A stretch of 36,996 nt of DNA from an uncultured Bacillota bacterium (GCA_945867665.1 CAMBIR010000015.1:1-36996); one strand, 5' to 3'. Counted from the stretch's first letter, positions 1 through 8,312 are shown. Translations and numbers: made by a program. Notes: a model not told the origin generated them from the letters alone.

Positions 1-9
1 ACCAAAGAA

Positions 10-40
10 AAAGTAAACACATCTTTTTTGTGTCTACTTT
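10..40 (-). terminator. Probable terminator of the first secreted-protein gene
   Basis: Arms AAAGTAAACACA (10-21) and TGTGTCTACTTT (29-40) pair at 11 of 12 positions around a 7-base loop. Read on the minus strand the stem is followed by a T-rich run, and it lies about 40 bases past the stop codon at 80-82. It could also stop transcription arriving on the plus strand. Confidence 0.6.
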
Positions 41-79
41 TATCTTACAACTTCAGTTTTTTAATGGTAGTCCTTTCAT

Positions 80-1072
80 TTATTTTTTAGTATCTGGAGT
101 AACAGCAACATAATCACCAAATCTAGAAGTAACTTCACTTCCTTGTGCAGAAATAAAGGTTACTGTTCCTTGGAAGAAATTTGCGGTAGTTGATGGAGTA
201 TTGGTTACACCTGAACCTGCTGTTTGGTTTGTTCCAGTTTCACTTAACCATACCACAATATAATAAACTTGTGCATCAACAAAAGTTGTTGAACTATCTC
301 CTGTATCATTGCTTGTACTTGTATCTTTTGGAGATAAGAATTGATTATACACTAAAGCTGATGTTACATCATTTGCTTGAACATAACTTGCCCCTGTATG
401 TTTACTTACACGAATATAATTTTTATTAATAATTGTATAGGAATTTCCCTGAATAGTTGCACTTTTTGTTGCATTAGCATAAGTATCAATAATTTCTTCT
501 TTATCTAGTCCACTGGTAGCATTTGAACCAAGGGCTGTCCAAGTAAAGCCAGTTGCATCAGTTTGTCTTGCGGTTGAGGTTCCGGCCGTTGTACATGAGG
601 CTAAATTTCCAGAAGTCTCTGTGCAAAATGCTTGTGCCCATCTCATTGTTGTTGCAGTAGTACTTCCCCAAGTAGTATAGTCTGTTGGCGTTCCTGAACC
701 ACCTGTTAGGGTTACATAACCATCAAAATACATACCAGCACTACTGCTATTATTAATGGTAATCTTATAAACTTGACAAACGGCGTTGCCGTTATCATCT
801 ACACATATTCCTTTGGTACTAGCATTGGATACTGCTTTTTGAACCATTGAATTGGTCATAGGAATTAGACCACTGGTATTATCTACATTTGTCTTTTTTG
901 CTACATTAATATCAAATTTAATGCTAGCCATATTACCAGTAATTACATTATTTACAGTAGCAGTTGCGGTATAGTATGCAAATGTTGCCCCTGTTATTGC
1001 TACTACTAAAGTAAGTATTCCTATTACTACATAAATTAAATTTGTTTTTGATTTTTTTTCTTGTCCACTCAT
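80..1072 (-). CDS. Secreted protein with SipW-type signal peptide (TasA/camelysin-like)
   Basis: A 330-residue exported protein. The N-terminus has a Lys-rich stretch (about residues 5-11), a hydrophobic core (13-28) and then ATFAYYTAT, the pattern of SipW-dependent signal peptides that precede TasA/camelysin-type surface or matrix proteins. Beyond it lies a Thr/Ser/Asn-rich beta-type region with CVDDNGNAVCQVYKI (two close Cys) and YYIVVWLSETGTNQT. Both boxes recur in the proteins at 1216-1872 and 5727-7112, so these are paralogs; this one has a longer middle insert. The start is supported by AAGGAG seven bases upstream and a TTGCAA-17-TATAAT promoter. It is divergent from its paralog at 1216. 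A role in biofilm matrix or adhesion is inferred from the signal class only. No SipW peptidase gene is in this window. Confidence 0.8.
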   Translation of the reverse strand: MSGQEKKSKTNLIYVVIGILTLVVAITGATFAYYTATATVNNVITGNMASIKFDINVAKKTNVDNTSGLIPMTNSMVQKAVSNASTKGICVDDNGNAVCQVYKITINNSSSAGMYFDGYVTLTGGSGTPTDYTTWGSTTATTMRWAQAFCTETSGNLASCTTAGTSTARQTDATGFTWTALGSNATSGLDKEEIIDTYANATKSATIQGNSYTIINKNYIRVSKHTGASYVQANDVTSALVYNQFLSPKDTSTSNDTGDSSTTFVDAQVYYIVVWLSETGTNQTAGSGVTNTPSTTANFFQGTVTFISAQGSEVTSRFGDYVAVTPDTKK

Positions 1073-1096
1073 TTTTCCACTCCTTCTATTGTCTTC

Positions 1097-1125
1097 ATTA
1101 TAGCAAAAAGAAAAAAATATTGCAA
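1097..1125 (-). promoter_or_regulatory. Sigma-A-type promoter, TTGCAA-17-TATAAT
   Basis: On the minus strand TTGCAA (1120-1125) is followed after 17 bases by TATAAT (1097-1102), about 25 bases before the start codon at 1072. It drives the leftward secreted-protein gene and is back to back with the promoter at 1158-1186. Confidence 0.75.
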
Positions 1126-1157
1126 TAAAGTGGAATTATAAAAAATAGAAATTTCAG

Positions 1158-1186
1158 TTGCATTCTTACTTAGATATTGTTATAAT
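1158..1186 (+). promoter_or_regulatory. Sigma-A-type promoter, TTGCAT-17-TATAAT
   Basis: TTGCAT (1158-1163) and a perfect TATAAT (1181-1186) are 17 bases apart. GGAGGA at 1205-1210 and the ATG at 1216 follow. It drives the rightward SipW-type gene. Confidence 0.8.
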
Positions 1187-1215
1187 TAGTTTATGATAAG
1201 ATATGGAGGAATGAA

Positions 1216-1872
1216 ATGAATGAAACAAATTTAGAGAATAATCAATCAAGTGATTCCAAAAAGATTATAACTTTAGTAGTTCTGATTTTAACGGTTATGG
1301 TTTGTACAACCAGCGCTACTTATGCTTATTTTGCGTTGGCTCCCGCAACTAATAGTGCTGTTACTGGTACTGCCGCTAGTGCTAGTTTATCACTAAGTGT
1401 AACTAAGAATTTCCCAACAAAAGCGAATACAGGAGTACTTGTTCCTCAAAAAGAAGCTGCACTTGCATCCGCAATGGGGAGTACTTATGGATGTGTAGAT
1501 GGAAATACTAATATTGTTTGTCAAGTATATACCATTACAGTTACCAATAATAGTTCGGCACAAGTTGTTGTTAATGGAACAATTACTTTTGCTAATTCTA
1601 CTAAAATGCCTAATTTAAAATGGCGAAGGACAACTGATACTACTACTTTAGGTAATAATGCCACAAATGCTGCTAATACGACGAGTGAACAGTCACTTGC
1701 TAGTAATATCACTTTAAAAAAGTCTGGTGTTAATGGAAATACGGCTACTTACTATATTGTTGTTTGGATTAATGAAACAAATTCATCTCAAACAGATACA
1801 GGTACTTATACAGCTACTATTAAGTTTACTTCTTCTAATGGTACTGGTATTACTTCTACTATTACTAGTTAA
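1216..1872 (+). CDS. Secreted protein with SipW-type signal peptide (TasA/camelysin-like)
   Basis: A 218-residue protein and the shortest of the three closely related SipW-type proteins. KK at about residues 15-16 precedes a hydrophobic core (17-31) and TSATYAYFALAP. The mature part carries CVDGNTNIVCQVYTI and YYIVVWINETNSSQTDTGTY, matching the boxes in the proteins at 80-1072 and 5727-7112. GGAGGA ends five bases before the ATG. The gene is transcribed divergently from its longer paralog and ends in a 15-bp terminator hairpin shared with the convergent virD4-like gene. Probably a surface or matrix subunit; the exact function is not visible from sequence. Confidence 0.8.
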   Translation: MNETNLENNQSSDSKKIITLVVLILTVMVCTTSATYAYFALAPATNSAVTGTAASASLSLSVTKNFPTKANTGVLVPQKEAALASAMGSTYGCVDGNTNIVCQVYTITVTNNSSAQVVVNGTITFANSTKMPNLKWRRTTDTTTLGNNATNAANTTSEQSLASNITLKKSGVNGNTATYYIVVWINETNSSQTDTGTYTATIKFTSSNGTGITSTITS

Positions 1873-1873
1873 G

Positions 1874-1931
1874 AAAAATACTTATTTAGAGATATCTTTA
1901 TATAAAGGTTATCTTATAAATAAGTATTTTT
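1874..1931. terminator. Bidirectional terminator, copy 1 of a ~56-bp hairpin repeat
   Basis: Perfect 15-bp inverted repeat: AAAAATACTTATTTA at 1874-1888 and its complement at 1917-1931, with a T-run on either strand. It sits between the convergent genes ending at 1872 and 1957. The core AAAATACTTA...TAAGTATTTT recurs at 7269-7324 and 15990-16047 with nearly the same arm spacing. Confidence 0.8.
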
Positions 1932-1956
1932 TTGTAAAAAAAAGAACCAAATGGTT

Positions 1957-4119
1957 CTAATCATCAGAGAAGAAATCATTAAAGAAATCATCACTATGTG
2001 TTCCTTCATCATATAATTTTTTATCTTCTTTATTTTCAATTTCAGCTTCAATTATTTTTTGCTCTTTTTGTTTCTGTTCTTCTTTTTCTCTTCTTTCTTC
2101 TTCTTCTAATTCAGCTATTTTTGCATCTATTTTTTTTACTAAATCATCGACGTTAAAACTATTGTCTTCTTTAGGAAGATCATTATTTCCTAGAATAGAA
2201 TTTAAACTTTCTTCACCAAATGGAGATTTTGAAGGAGAAGCATTTAGGTTACTAAAAGGGTTGCTACCGCCTAAACCACCCATTCCACTAAATGGATTTG
2301 GGGACGAGAAGGGATTAGACATTCCACCAAATGGGCTTCCACTCATTCCTGACATTCCACCCATTGGATTAGTTCCAGAGCCATTCATCATTGCTTCCAT
2401 TTTTTCTTTTTTCTTTGCTTTAACAAACTCTCTAATATCAAATAATTGAACTTCCTTTTTTTCACGATTTGGATAAGATGATTTTCCATAAGTTTCTCCC
2501 CAGGCATGCATTTCATTCATTTTCCAATCAGGGGTCATTTTTGTTTTAAAGGGCATCATTCTTAGCCGTAGCCATATGACTTGCTCCTTCGGCATTCTTT
2601 GTAAATCACTTACCGTAACTAGTGGAGTTGATGAAGTTTTTTCTTTTTCCTTTGATTTTACTTCACCACACATTTTACTTAATTCTTCTAAGGCTTGTAA
2701 TTCACTACTAATTAGGTAGAGAATATTACAGTTACCTTTGATTGTTTCGGCGTCTTCTTTTCCATATACTTTGGTTAATTGAGCAAAGTTCTGGATGATA
2801 AAGGTAAATCTAATATGTCTTGAACGAGCGGCTGTTACCATAGTTGTTACATCTTTAAGTGGTGGCATATTGGCAAACTCATCTAGAATAAAGTTGGTTC
2901 TAAATGGTAAGTGACCACCTGATTCTTGGGCAACATCAATTAGTGTTTCGTAACATTGTTTGATAAATATTGTGGCTAAGGGGTGAAGGGTTTTCTTTTC
3001 ATCTTGAACAATCATAAAGACAGCTGTTTTTTTTCTTCCAATGTCTTTCATTTCAAAATCACTATAAGATAGCATTTCAGATAAATTATCACGTGAGGAG
3101 AATAATTTTACTTTTTGTTTAAAAGTTGATAGGACACCACCTTTAGTTTCTTCAGGGGCATATACAGTTCCTGATGCATTAACGTAAGCTGGACGGGCTG
3201 GGTCTTTCATATTAAAGTATTCTTTTATATAGTTATTATTTGGTCCCCCAAATCTTTCTTCCCCTAGGCTAGACATTAGGTTCATACTATTTAAATTTAC
3301 TTGTTCTTTTTTTGCATCTTCAAACAAACCTAAAGCTAAACCGGAAAAATAATCGGCTCCTGATTTTTCCCAGAAAGGGTCTCCGGTATTTTTCTCATCA
3401 TACAAGATATTTAGGGCTAAGTCATCTAGTAATTCAACGGCTTTATCCATATTTCCTTCTTGATATAAGTCATAGGGTAGTGTCATAGGATTCCAAGCGT
3501 TTCCTTTTTGGGGATCACGGAAATTTAGAACAATAATGTTATATCCTTTTTTCCTTAGCATCTCTGCTGTTCCTTCATAAAGTTCTCCTTTAGGGTCGGT
3601 TAGAACCATTGACTCCCCTGCTTTGGCTAAAATTTTTATCATGGGAAATACTACGTTTTGTGTTTTACCTGAACCAGTTGCCCCAATGATTAGATTATGG
3701 GCTTCTCCATCATCAACCCAAATTTTCTTGCCATCATTTATAACAGCAATTCCTGCATGTTCTGAGGTAGGAGCGGCTGGATCTACTTCACATAAAGTGT
3801 CTTTCATTTCTTTATCTTTACACCATCTTGAATATCCCTTGTCTTTTTTCTGGGTAGTTACACCAAATCCTTTTTCTCGGTCAAAGAAGTAAGAACTAAC
3901 TGAAAAACAAACTCCTGCTAAAACTAATAGAAATAGTGTCAGTGTGGTTGGCAGATAACGAATGGTAAATGCTTCAAATGGAACAATACCATAAAGGGTT
4001 CCCTTTGTTGCTAGAGAATGGGCATTTAAAACACCTATCGCACAAAAATATAATAAGAGAAAACAAAAACCTATAAATATTTTAATATCTTTTGCATCTG
4101 CTCTAAATTTTAATTTCAT
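1957..4119 (-). CDS. VirD4/TraG-family type IV coupling ATPase
   Basis: A 720-residue membrane ATPase. Two N-terminal membrane segments (about 13-30 and 56-78) precede the motor domain with Walker A GATGSGKT at 146-153, TDPKGE near 174-179 and Walker B FILDEFANMP at 410-419, the T4CP layout. VirD4/TraG proteins dock relaxase-DNA or protein substrates onto a type IV secretion channel. The C-terminus is unusual: a Gly/Met/Pro/Ser-rich stretch from about 590 to 650, then a highly charged Glu/Lys tail that probably forms a coiled coil. GGAGGAGA lies seven bases before the ATG. No relaxase or other channel gene is adjacent, so this copy may be a resident chromosomal coupling protein or an orphan of an old element. 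It is flanked on both sides by secreted-protein genes. Confidence 0.85.
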   Translation of the reverse strand: MKLKFRADAKDIKIFIGFCFLLLYFCAIGVLNAHSLATKGTLYGIVPFEAFTIRYLPTTLTLFLLVLAGVCFSVSSYFFDREKGFGVTTQKKDKGYSRWCKDKEMKDTLCEVDPAAPTSEHAGIAVINDGKKIWVDDGEAHNLIIGATGSGKTQNVVFPMIKILAKAGESMVLTDPKGELYEGTAEMLRKKGYNIIVLNFRDPQKGNAWNPMTLPYDLYQEGNMDKAVELLDDLALNILYDEKNTGDPFWEKSGADYFSGLALGLFEDAKKEQVNLNSMNLMSSLGEERFGGPNNNYIKEYFNMKDPARPAYVNASGTVYAPEETKGGVLSTFKQKVKLFSSRDNLSEMLSYSDFEMKDIGRKKTAVFMIVQDEKKTLHPLATIFIKQCYETLIDVAQESGGHLPFRTNFILDEFANMPPLKDVTTMVTAARSRHIRFTFIIQNFAQLTKVYGKEDAETIKGNCNILYLISSELQALEELSKMCGEVKSKEKEKTSSTPLVTVSDLQRMPKEQVIWLRLRMMPFKTKMTPDWKMNEMHAWGETYGKSSYPNREKKEVQLFDIREFVKAKKKEKMEAMMNGSGTNPMGGMSGMSGSPFGGMSNPFSSPNPFSGMGGLGGSNPFSNLNASPSKSPFGEESLNSILGNNDLPKEDNSFNVDDLVKKIDAKIAELEEEERREKEEQKQKEQKIIEAEIENKEDKKLYDEGTHSDDFFNDFFSDD

Positions 4120-4143
4120 AAAATCTCCTCCATAAACACATCA

Positions 4144-4172
4144 ATTATAGCATAAGTCTAAAAATCTAGCAA
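4144..4172 (-). promoter_or_regulatory. Promoter of the virD4-like gene, TTGCTA-17-TATAAT
   Basis: On the minus strand TTGCTA (4167-4172) and TATAAT (4144-4149) are 17 bases apart, 25 bases upstream of the start codon. Confidence 0.7.
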
Positions 4173-4243
4173 TTGAATTCTTCTCTTTTTGTTAATTATA
4201 AGTTATAATTTAGACTTTTTTTTAGTACAATTTCAAATTCTTA

Positions 4244-4272
4244 TTGTAATAAAAAGGGTTTTTTGCTATGAT
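4244..4272 (+). promoter_or_regulatory. Promoter of the PrsA-like gene, TTGTAA-17-TATGAT
   Basis: TTGTAA (4244-4249) and TATGAT (4267-4272) are 17 bases apart. GGAGGA (4291-4296) and the GTG at 4302 follow. Confidence 0.65.
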
Positions 4273-4301
4273 AGTAATGTACTTTTAAAAGGAGGAATAA
4301 A

Positions 4302-5690
4302 GTGAATATGGAAAAAGATGAAAAGAAAAAGACTTCATCTACTTCTTCAGTGAAAAAGACAAGTAAAAAGAGTAAGACTAATCCAACTGATGAAAAGATG
4401 AAGAAAGATGTTTTAAAAAAAGAAACAAAAAAAGAAGAAAAAGAAATCAAGGAAAAAGTTGATTTAACTAAGGAAGAGGAAAAAGTTACTACTTCTGATT
4501 TGAAAGAATACGATGAAGATTTAGAAGATATGGAAGAAGTAGAGATTCAAGAGAAGCCAAAGAAAGCAAAAACAGAAAAAAAGGAAGAAAAAAAAGAAAA
4601 AGAGTTAAGAGCAAATGTGGAAAAAATAGAGAAAATAGCTCGAGATAAGAAAAAGAAGGTCAATACTTCAAAGAATAATAATAGTAAGTTGAATGAATTT
4701 GCTACATTCTTTGAGAAACATCATATTGCGATTTATTCTTTTGTCGCAGGTGTATTTATTACTACTTTAATTGCTTTTATTATTTGGCCAGATAGAATTG
4801 CTACTTTAAAAGATGGTACCCAACCTGTTGTTAAAATAAATAAAAAGACTTATACTGCTAATGATTTATATGAAGATATGAAGAGTTATTATTCTGTTAG
4901 TTTGCTTTTAGATAAGATTGATAATGACTTACTTACCAAAATGTATCCTGAAGATGATACGATGACTAGTGAGGTTAAATCTAATGCTGAATATTACTTT
5001 AATACTTATAAGCAATATTATAATTATACGCAAGAGCAATTCTTAGAGAAAAATGGTTTTTCTAGTTATGATGCTTTCTTAGATTATTTAAGACTTGATT
5101 ATAGAAGAAATAAATATCTAGAAGACTATATTAAGAAAAATCTAAGTGAAGATGAAATAAAAAAATATTATGATGAAAATGTATTTGGAGATATTAATAC
5201 TCAACATATTTTAGTAGAAGTTAAATCTGATAGTGATAAAGAAGATAGCAAGAAATTAAGTGATGAGGACGCTAAAAAGTTAGCGGAAGAAATTATTACA
5301 AAGTTAAATGATGGTACTAGTTGGGAACAAATTCAGAAGGATTATAAAGATAAAATTACTTATGAAGATTTATCTTACCAATCTTGGGATGCTTCTTTGG
5401 AAGAGTCATTTATGACTGCTTTAAAGAAAATGGATAATAATTCTTATTCAGAGGAACCTGTTAAAACTTCTTATGGATATCATGTTATTCATCGATTAGA
5501 TCAAAAGAAAAAACCTACTTTAAAGAAATCTAGAGATAAGATTATTTCTAATTTAATATCTGATAAGAAATCTGCTGATTCTAACTTATTATATAAATCT
5601 TTAATTTCTTTAAGAAAAGAGAAAAATATTGATTTTAGCGATACTGTTATGAAGTCTAAATATGAAAGTTATTGTAATCAATATAAATAG
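4302..5690 (+). CDS. Membrane-anchored PrsA-like peptidyl-prolyl isomerase (parvulin)
   Basis: A 462-residue protein in three parts: a 140-residue Lys/Glu-rich N-terminus without hydrophobic segments, one membrane helix (about 142-162), and an extracytoplasmic chaperone-like part ending in a parvulin domain (about 299-400) with QHILV at 301-305 and TSYGYHVIHRLD at 389-400. PrsA-type foldases help exported proteins fold at the outer face of the membrane. Classical PrsA is a short-leader lipoprotein; here there is no lipobox, and the type II anchor with a long charged cytoplasmic tail is odd. GGAGGA lies five bases before GTG at 4302. An ATG two codons later (4308) is a possible alternative start at wider spacing. 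It stands next to secreted-protein genes that could be its clients (inference). Confidence 0.8.
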   Translation: MNMEKDEKKKTSSTSSVKKTSKKSKTNPTDEKMKKDVLKKETKKEEKEIKEKVDLTKEEEKVTTSDLKEYDEDLEDMEEVEIQEKPKKAKTEKKEEKKEKELRANVEKIEKIARDKKKKVNTSKNNNSKLNEFATFFEKHHIAIYSFVAGVFITTLIAFIIWPDRIATLKDGTQPVVKINKKTYTANDLYEDMKSYYSVSLLLDKIDNDLLTKMYPEDDTMTSEVKSNAEYYFNTYKQYYNYTQEQFLEKNGFSSYDAFLDYLRLDYRRNKYLEDYIKKNLSEDEIKKYYDENVFGDINTQHILVEVKSDSDKEDSKKLSDEDAKKLAEEIITKLNDGTSWEQIQKDYKDKITYEDLSYQSWDASLEESFMTALKKMDNNSYSEEPVKTSYGYHVIHRLDQKKKPTLKKSRDKIISNLISDKKSADSNLLYKSLISLRKEKNIDFSDTVMKSKYESYCNQYK

Positions 5691-5691
5691 T

Positions 5692-5721
5692 AAAAATGGA
5701 TTCTATTAAGAGTCCATTTTT
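5692..5721. terminator. Bidirectional terminator between convergent genes
   Basis: A 12-bp stem (5692-5703 with 5710-5721, one wobble pair) with a 6-base loop, A-run on one side and T-run on the other. It lies between the stop codons at 5690 and 5727. Confidence 0.8.
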
Positions 5722-5726
5722 TGCTT

Positions 5727-7112
5727 TTATTCAATTGCTTTAAAAGTTAAGTCTTTCATATAAAGGGTTGTGTTGGGAGTAGCATTATAATTAAAAACTA
5801 TTGCTGGTCTTATGTATGCTGTTCCATACCCAAATTTTGTTGATGTATAATATCCATTTTCATTTATTCCATTTATTATTACTGTCCTAGTTTGCCACGA
5901 AGATGTCAGTTTATCCCCTGATAGCAGAGAGTAAATGAAGCTTGGGCCATCATTTGACTGGCTTAGTTTGGTACCTTTTAAAATTGTTCCATAATTCCAC
6001 GGAGAAGATAAAGTAATTGTATTGTTGGTTTTATCTACTTTATCATAATCATATAATGAATGCCAAGCATTTCTTGAGTAAGTCAACTCTGGCCATGTAT
6101 AACCAGTGCTATCCGTATAATTCCAAAAAATTAAACCTAATTGATAATATGGTGTCGAGCTATTTACGTGAAATCCAGATGTATCATTTAAATAAATTGT
6201 TGTATCGCCATTTTTTAAATCCTGTTTTAAGGTAGTCAAACTTCCCTCTACGTACATAACATTCTTAGCACTTATTTCCTGCAATTCTATATCATAAGAC
6301 CTAAATCCTACATAAAATGTTGCCACTGTATTATTACTTTTAAAATCAGCGGACATTTGATATTTTTTACTTGTATCTACATAAATATATTCATTAGCAG
6401 TCGGTGTATCGAAAGGATTTCCTGTATAACTTAAATACCCTCCTTCACTATCTGTTCCATAAGTGAATGAAGAAAAATTAGTGTTATTTTTTAAACTAAG
6501 ATCTCCGTTTTTTATAAGGTTCTCTCCTATCCTAATTTCGCCTATTGTAGATGTTACGCCTGTTCCATTTGAAGATTTGAAGGAGATGGTTGCTCCGAAT
6601 GTACCTGTATCACTTTGTGCTGAATTTGTTTCATTAATCCAGATTACCATATAATAATTATTTGTTTGATTCGCCGACATTTTTACTCGGTCAACAAATA
6701 AATTATCTGCCCCAGTAGCACTATAACTATTATGTGTTCCTAGTGTTGATTCACTATCTAATAATCGCCACTTTAAATTTGGTAAATTGGTTACTCCTGA
6801 AAAATGAATATATCCCGAGATATCCACACTGGCGGTTGATGTATTTTTTATTGTAATTTTATATACTTGACAGACGTTATTGCTATTTCCATCTACACAT
6901 TTATAGGTAGAGGAGATAGCACTACCTAAGGCTGATTCTAATTGAGGGACTAAATTGTTGGTATTACTAGGGAAAACCTTACTTACTGTTAGAGCTAGAT
7001 TTGCAGTTGCAGTAGTTCCTGATATTTTATTATCACTACTTGCAGATAAAGCAAAATAAGCATAAGTTGAGCCTGTTACAGTGATAAAATAAACAATAAT
7101 CATTATACTCAA
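5727..7112 (-). CDS. Large SipW-type secreted adhesin-like protein, out of frame with its start (probable phase-OFF)
   Basis: The open frame encodes 461 residues. It begins at a TTG with no ribosome site, inside the hydrophobic core of a SipW-type signal peptide ending in GSTYAYFALS. CVDGNSNNVCQVYKI and YYMVIWINETNSAQSDTGTF mark it as a paralog of the proteins at 80-1072 and 1216-1872. From about residue 190 there is an extra 270-residue part starting ENLIKNGDLSL, rich in Asn, Tyr and Thr, which resembles carbohydrate-binding beta-sandwich modules of surface proteins (inference). The likely real start is the ATG at 7182, behind AAGG, but nine Gs in between shift the frame by one. Eight Gs would join the start, a basic stretch (ARKSYPINKK) and the hydrophobic core into a complete signal peptide. 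It is either a phase-variable gene in the OFF state or a base error in the tract. Confidence 0.8.
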   Translation of the reverse strand: MSIMIIVYFITVTGSTYAYFALSASSDNKISGTTATANLALTVSKVFPSNTNNLVPQLESALGSAISSTYKCVDGNSNNVCQVYKITIKNTSTASVDISGYIHFSGVTNLPNLKWRLLDSESTLGTHNSYSATGADNLFVDRVKMSANQTNNYYMVIWINETNSAQSDTGTFGATISFKSSNGTGVTSTIGEIRIGENLIKNGDLSLKNNTNFSSFTYGTDSEGGYLSYTGNPFDTPTANEYIYVDTSKKYQMSADFKSNNTVATFYVGFRSYDIELQEISAKNVMYVEGSLTTLKQDLKNGDTTIYLNDTSGFHVNSSTPYYQLGLIFWNYTDSTGYTWPELTYSRNAWHSLYDYDKVDKTNNTITLSSPWNYGTILKGTKLSQSNDGPSFIYSLLSGDKLTSSWQTRTVIINGINENGYYTSTKFGYGTAYIRPAIVFNYNATPNTTLYMKDLTFKAIE

Positions 7113-7125
7113 AAAAAGAATCTTT

Positions 7126-7182
7126 TTATTTATGGGATAGGATTTTCTTGCCCCCCCCCGAATTAACCTTTAAGTAACCCAT
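7126..7182 (-). other. Short start frame of the phase-variable gene (18 codons, then TAA)
   Basis: ATG at 7180-7182 is preceded by GAGAAGG eight bases upstream, the only credible ribosome site for the downstream secreted protein. In the present sequence the frame reads MGYLKVNSGGGKKILSHK and stops. Removing one G from the tract at 7151-7159 removes that stop and continues into the 461-residue frame. Confidence 0.7.
7151..7159. repeat. Homopolymer of nine C (nine G on the coding strand)
   Basis: The only G/C homopolymer of this length seen in this A+T-rich window. It sits between the start codon and the signal peptide of a surface protein, where slipped-strand changes would switch the reading frame. 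Confidence 0.85.
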
Positions 7183-7268
7183 TTTATCTACCTTCTCTTC
7201 TATTTTACTTAAATTTATTTTATCAAATTTTTAATATTTTGAAAAGAGAATAATTAAATATCAATAAA

Positions 7269-7324
7269 AAAATACTTAAATAGAATCATCTTTTTAAATA
7301 AGATAAATTCTTGATAAGTATTTT
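7269..7324. terminator. Terminator of the nrnA operon, copy 2 of the ~56-bp hairpin repeat
   Basis: AAAATACTTA (7269-7278) pairs with TAAGTATTTT (7315-7324). The interior also folds (AGAAT...ATTCT, with ATCTT...AAGAT). On the minus strand it begins at the nrnA stop codon and ends in a T-run. Confidence 0.7.
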
Positions 7325-8297
7325 ACTCTGCATTTATTTCTTCAATATATTTTTCTGAGGTATTGTCTAAATCTTTAATTAAATTATCGGCTTGACTCCA
7401 ACTGGTTAGTCTAGCACCTGAGGCAAATTTGTGACCACCGCCCCCGTAGATAGCGGCAATTTCATTAATAATTGGGCCACGGGAACGGATATTAGCGCGG
7501 ATAAGGTTACTTTTTTTGTCTTCCGTTAAAAATATCCAGATTAGTATTTCACTTACGCATTTTAAGTCACTGATAATATTTCCTGCACTAGCAGAGTCAA
7601 CGTCAAATTCTTTTAACATTTCTTCTGTTATTTTGATATAGGCTACTCCATTATCCGTAACTGTCATATTTTCTAAGATATAGCCTTGAAATCTGACTTC
7701 TGATAAGGGACGCATATAAAGAGGTTCATATAAAGAGGTAAAGTCAATATTGGATTTTTCTAAGAGAATTGTGATTAATTCAAAAGTTCTTTTACTGGTG
7801 TAATTATGCATAAATCTTCCTGTATCAGAAATAACACCAAGATATAAGTTTTTGGCAACACTATCATCAAACTTCAAATGGTTTTTTAGTAAAAACTCTA
7901 TAATCAATTGGCAAGTTGAAGAAGCACTATCCTCAATTAATTCAATACTTGCAAATTTTTCGACGAAAGGATGATGATCTATTTTGATAATATGTTTATA
8001 GTCATCAAGATGAACGCTGTCAATTCTTTTGATATCTGGAGTATCTAAGACAATTAGAAGAGTATTTTCTTTATCTATCTCATCAATTTTATCTAGTATT
8101 CCCATAAATTTGAAACGACTTGATGGGTTGCCGATTGCATATACTTGCTTTTTGGGAAATTTATTTTTGATTAATTCTCTTAAGGCAAACTGGCTACCTA
8201 AAGCATCGGGATCGGCTCCGATATGTCTTGCGATGACGATATTGGGGTACTTCTTTATCTCTTTATAAATTTTTTTATAAATATTTGAAAAAATCAT
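7323..8297 (-). CDS. nrnA: NrnA-type DHH phosphoesterase (nanoRNase / pAp phosphatase)
   Basis: A 324-residue DHH-DHHA1 protein, a normal length for NrnA, which degrades 2-5-nt RNA to mononucleotides and dephosphorylates pAp in the cytoplasm. Motifs: ARHIGADPDALGS (23-35; His25, Asp29, Asp31), LDTP with Asp85, the DHH at 107-109, GVISDTGRF with Asp158, and the DHHA1 signature GGGGHKFASGA from 284. These supply the two-metal site and the substrate-binding lobe. AGAGAGG precedes the ATG. It starts 15 bases after the stop of the upstream acetate kinase gene, so the two are probably one operon, closed by the hairpin at 7269-7324. Confidence 0.9.
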   Translation of the reverse strand: MIFSNIYKKIYKEIKKYPNIVIARHIGADPDALGSQFALRELIKNKFPKKQVYAIGNPSSRFKFMGILDKIDEIDKENTLLIVLDTPDIKRIDSVHLDDYKHIIKIDHHPFVEKFASIELIEDSASSTCQLIIEFLLKNHLKFDDSVAKNLYLGVISDTGRFMHNYTSKRTFELITILLEKSNIDFTSLYEPLYMRPLSEVRFQGYILENMTVTDNGVAYIKITEEMLKEFDVDSASAGNIISDLKCVSEILIWIFLTEDKKSNLIRANIRSRGPIINEIAAIYGGGGHKFASGARLTSWSQADNLIKDLDNTSEKYIEEINAE

Positions 8298-8312
8298 TTT
8301 AACCTCTCTGTT

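Noticed and set aside
2162..2449. 95-residue Pro-rich frame on the plus strand
   Set aside because: It is the antisense of the Gly/Met/Pro-rich tail of the virD4-like gene; no ribosome site or promoter.
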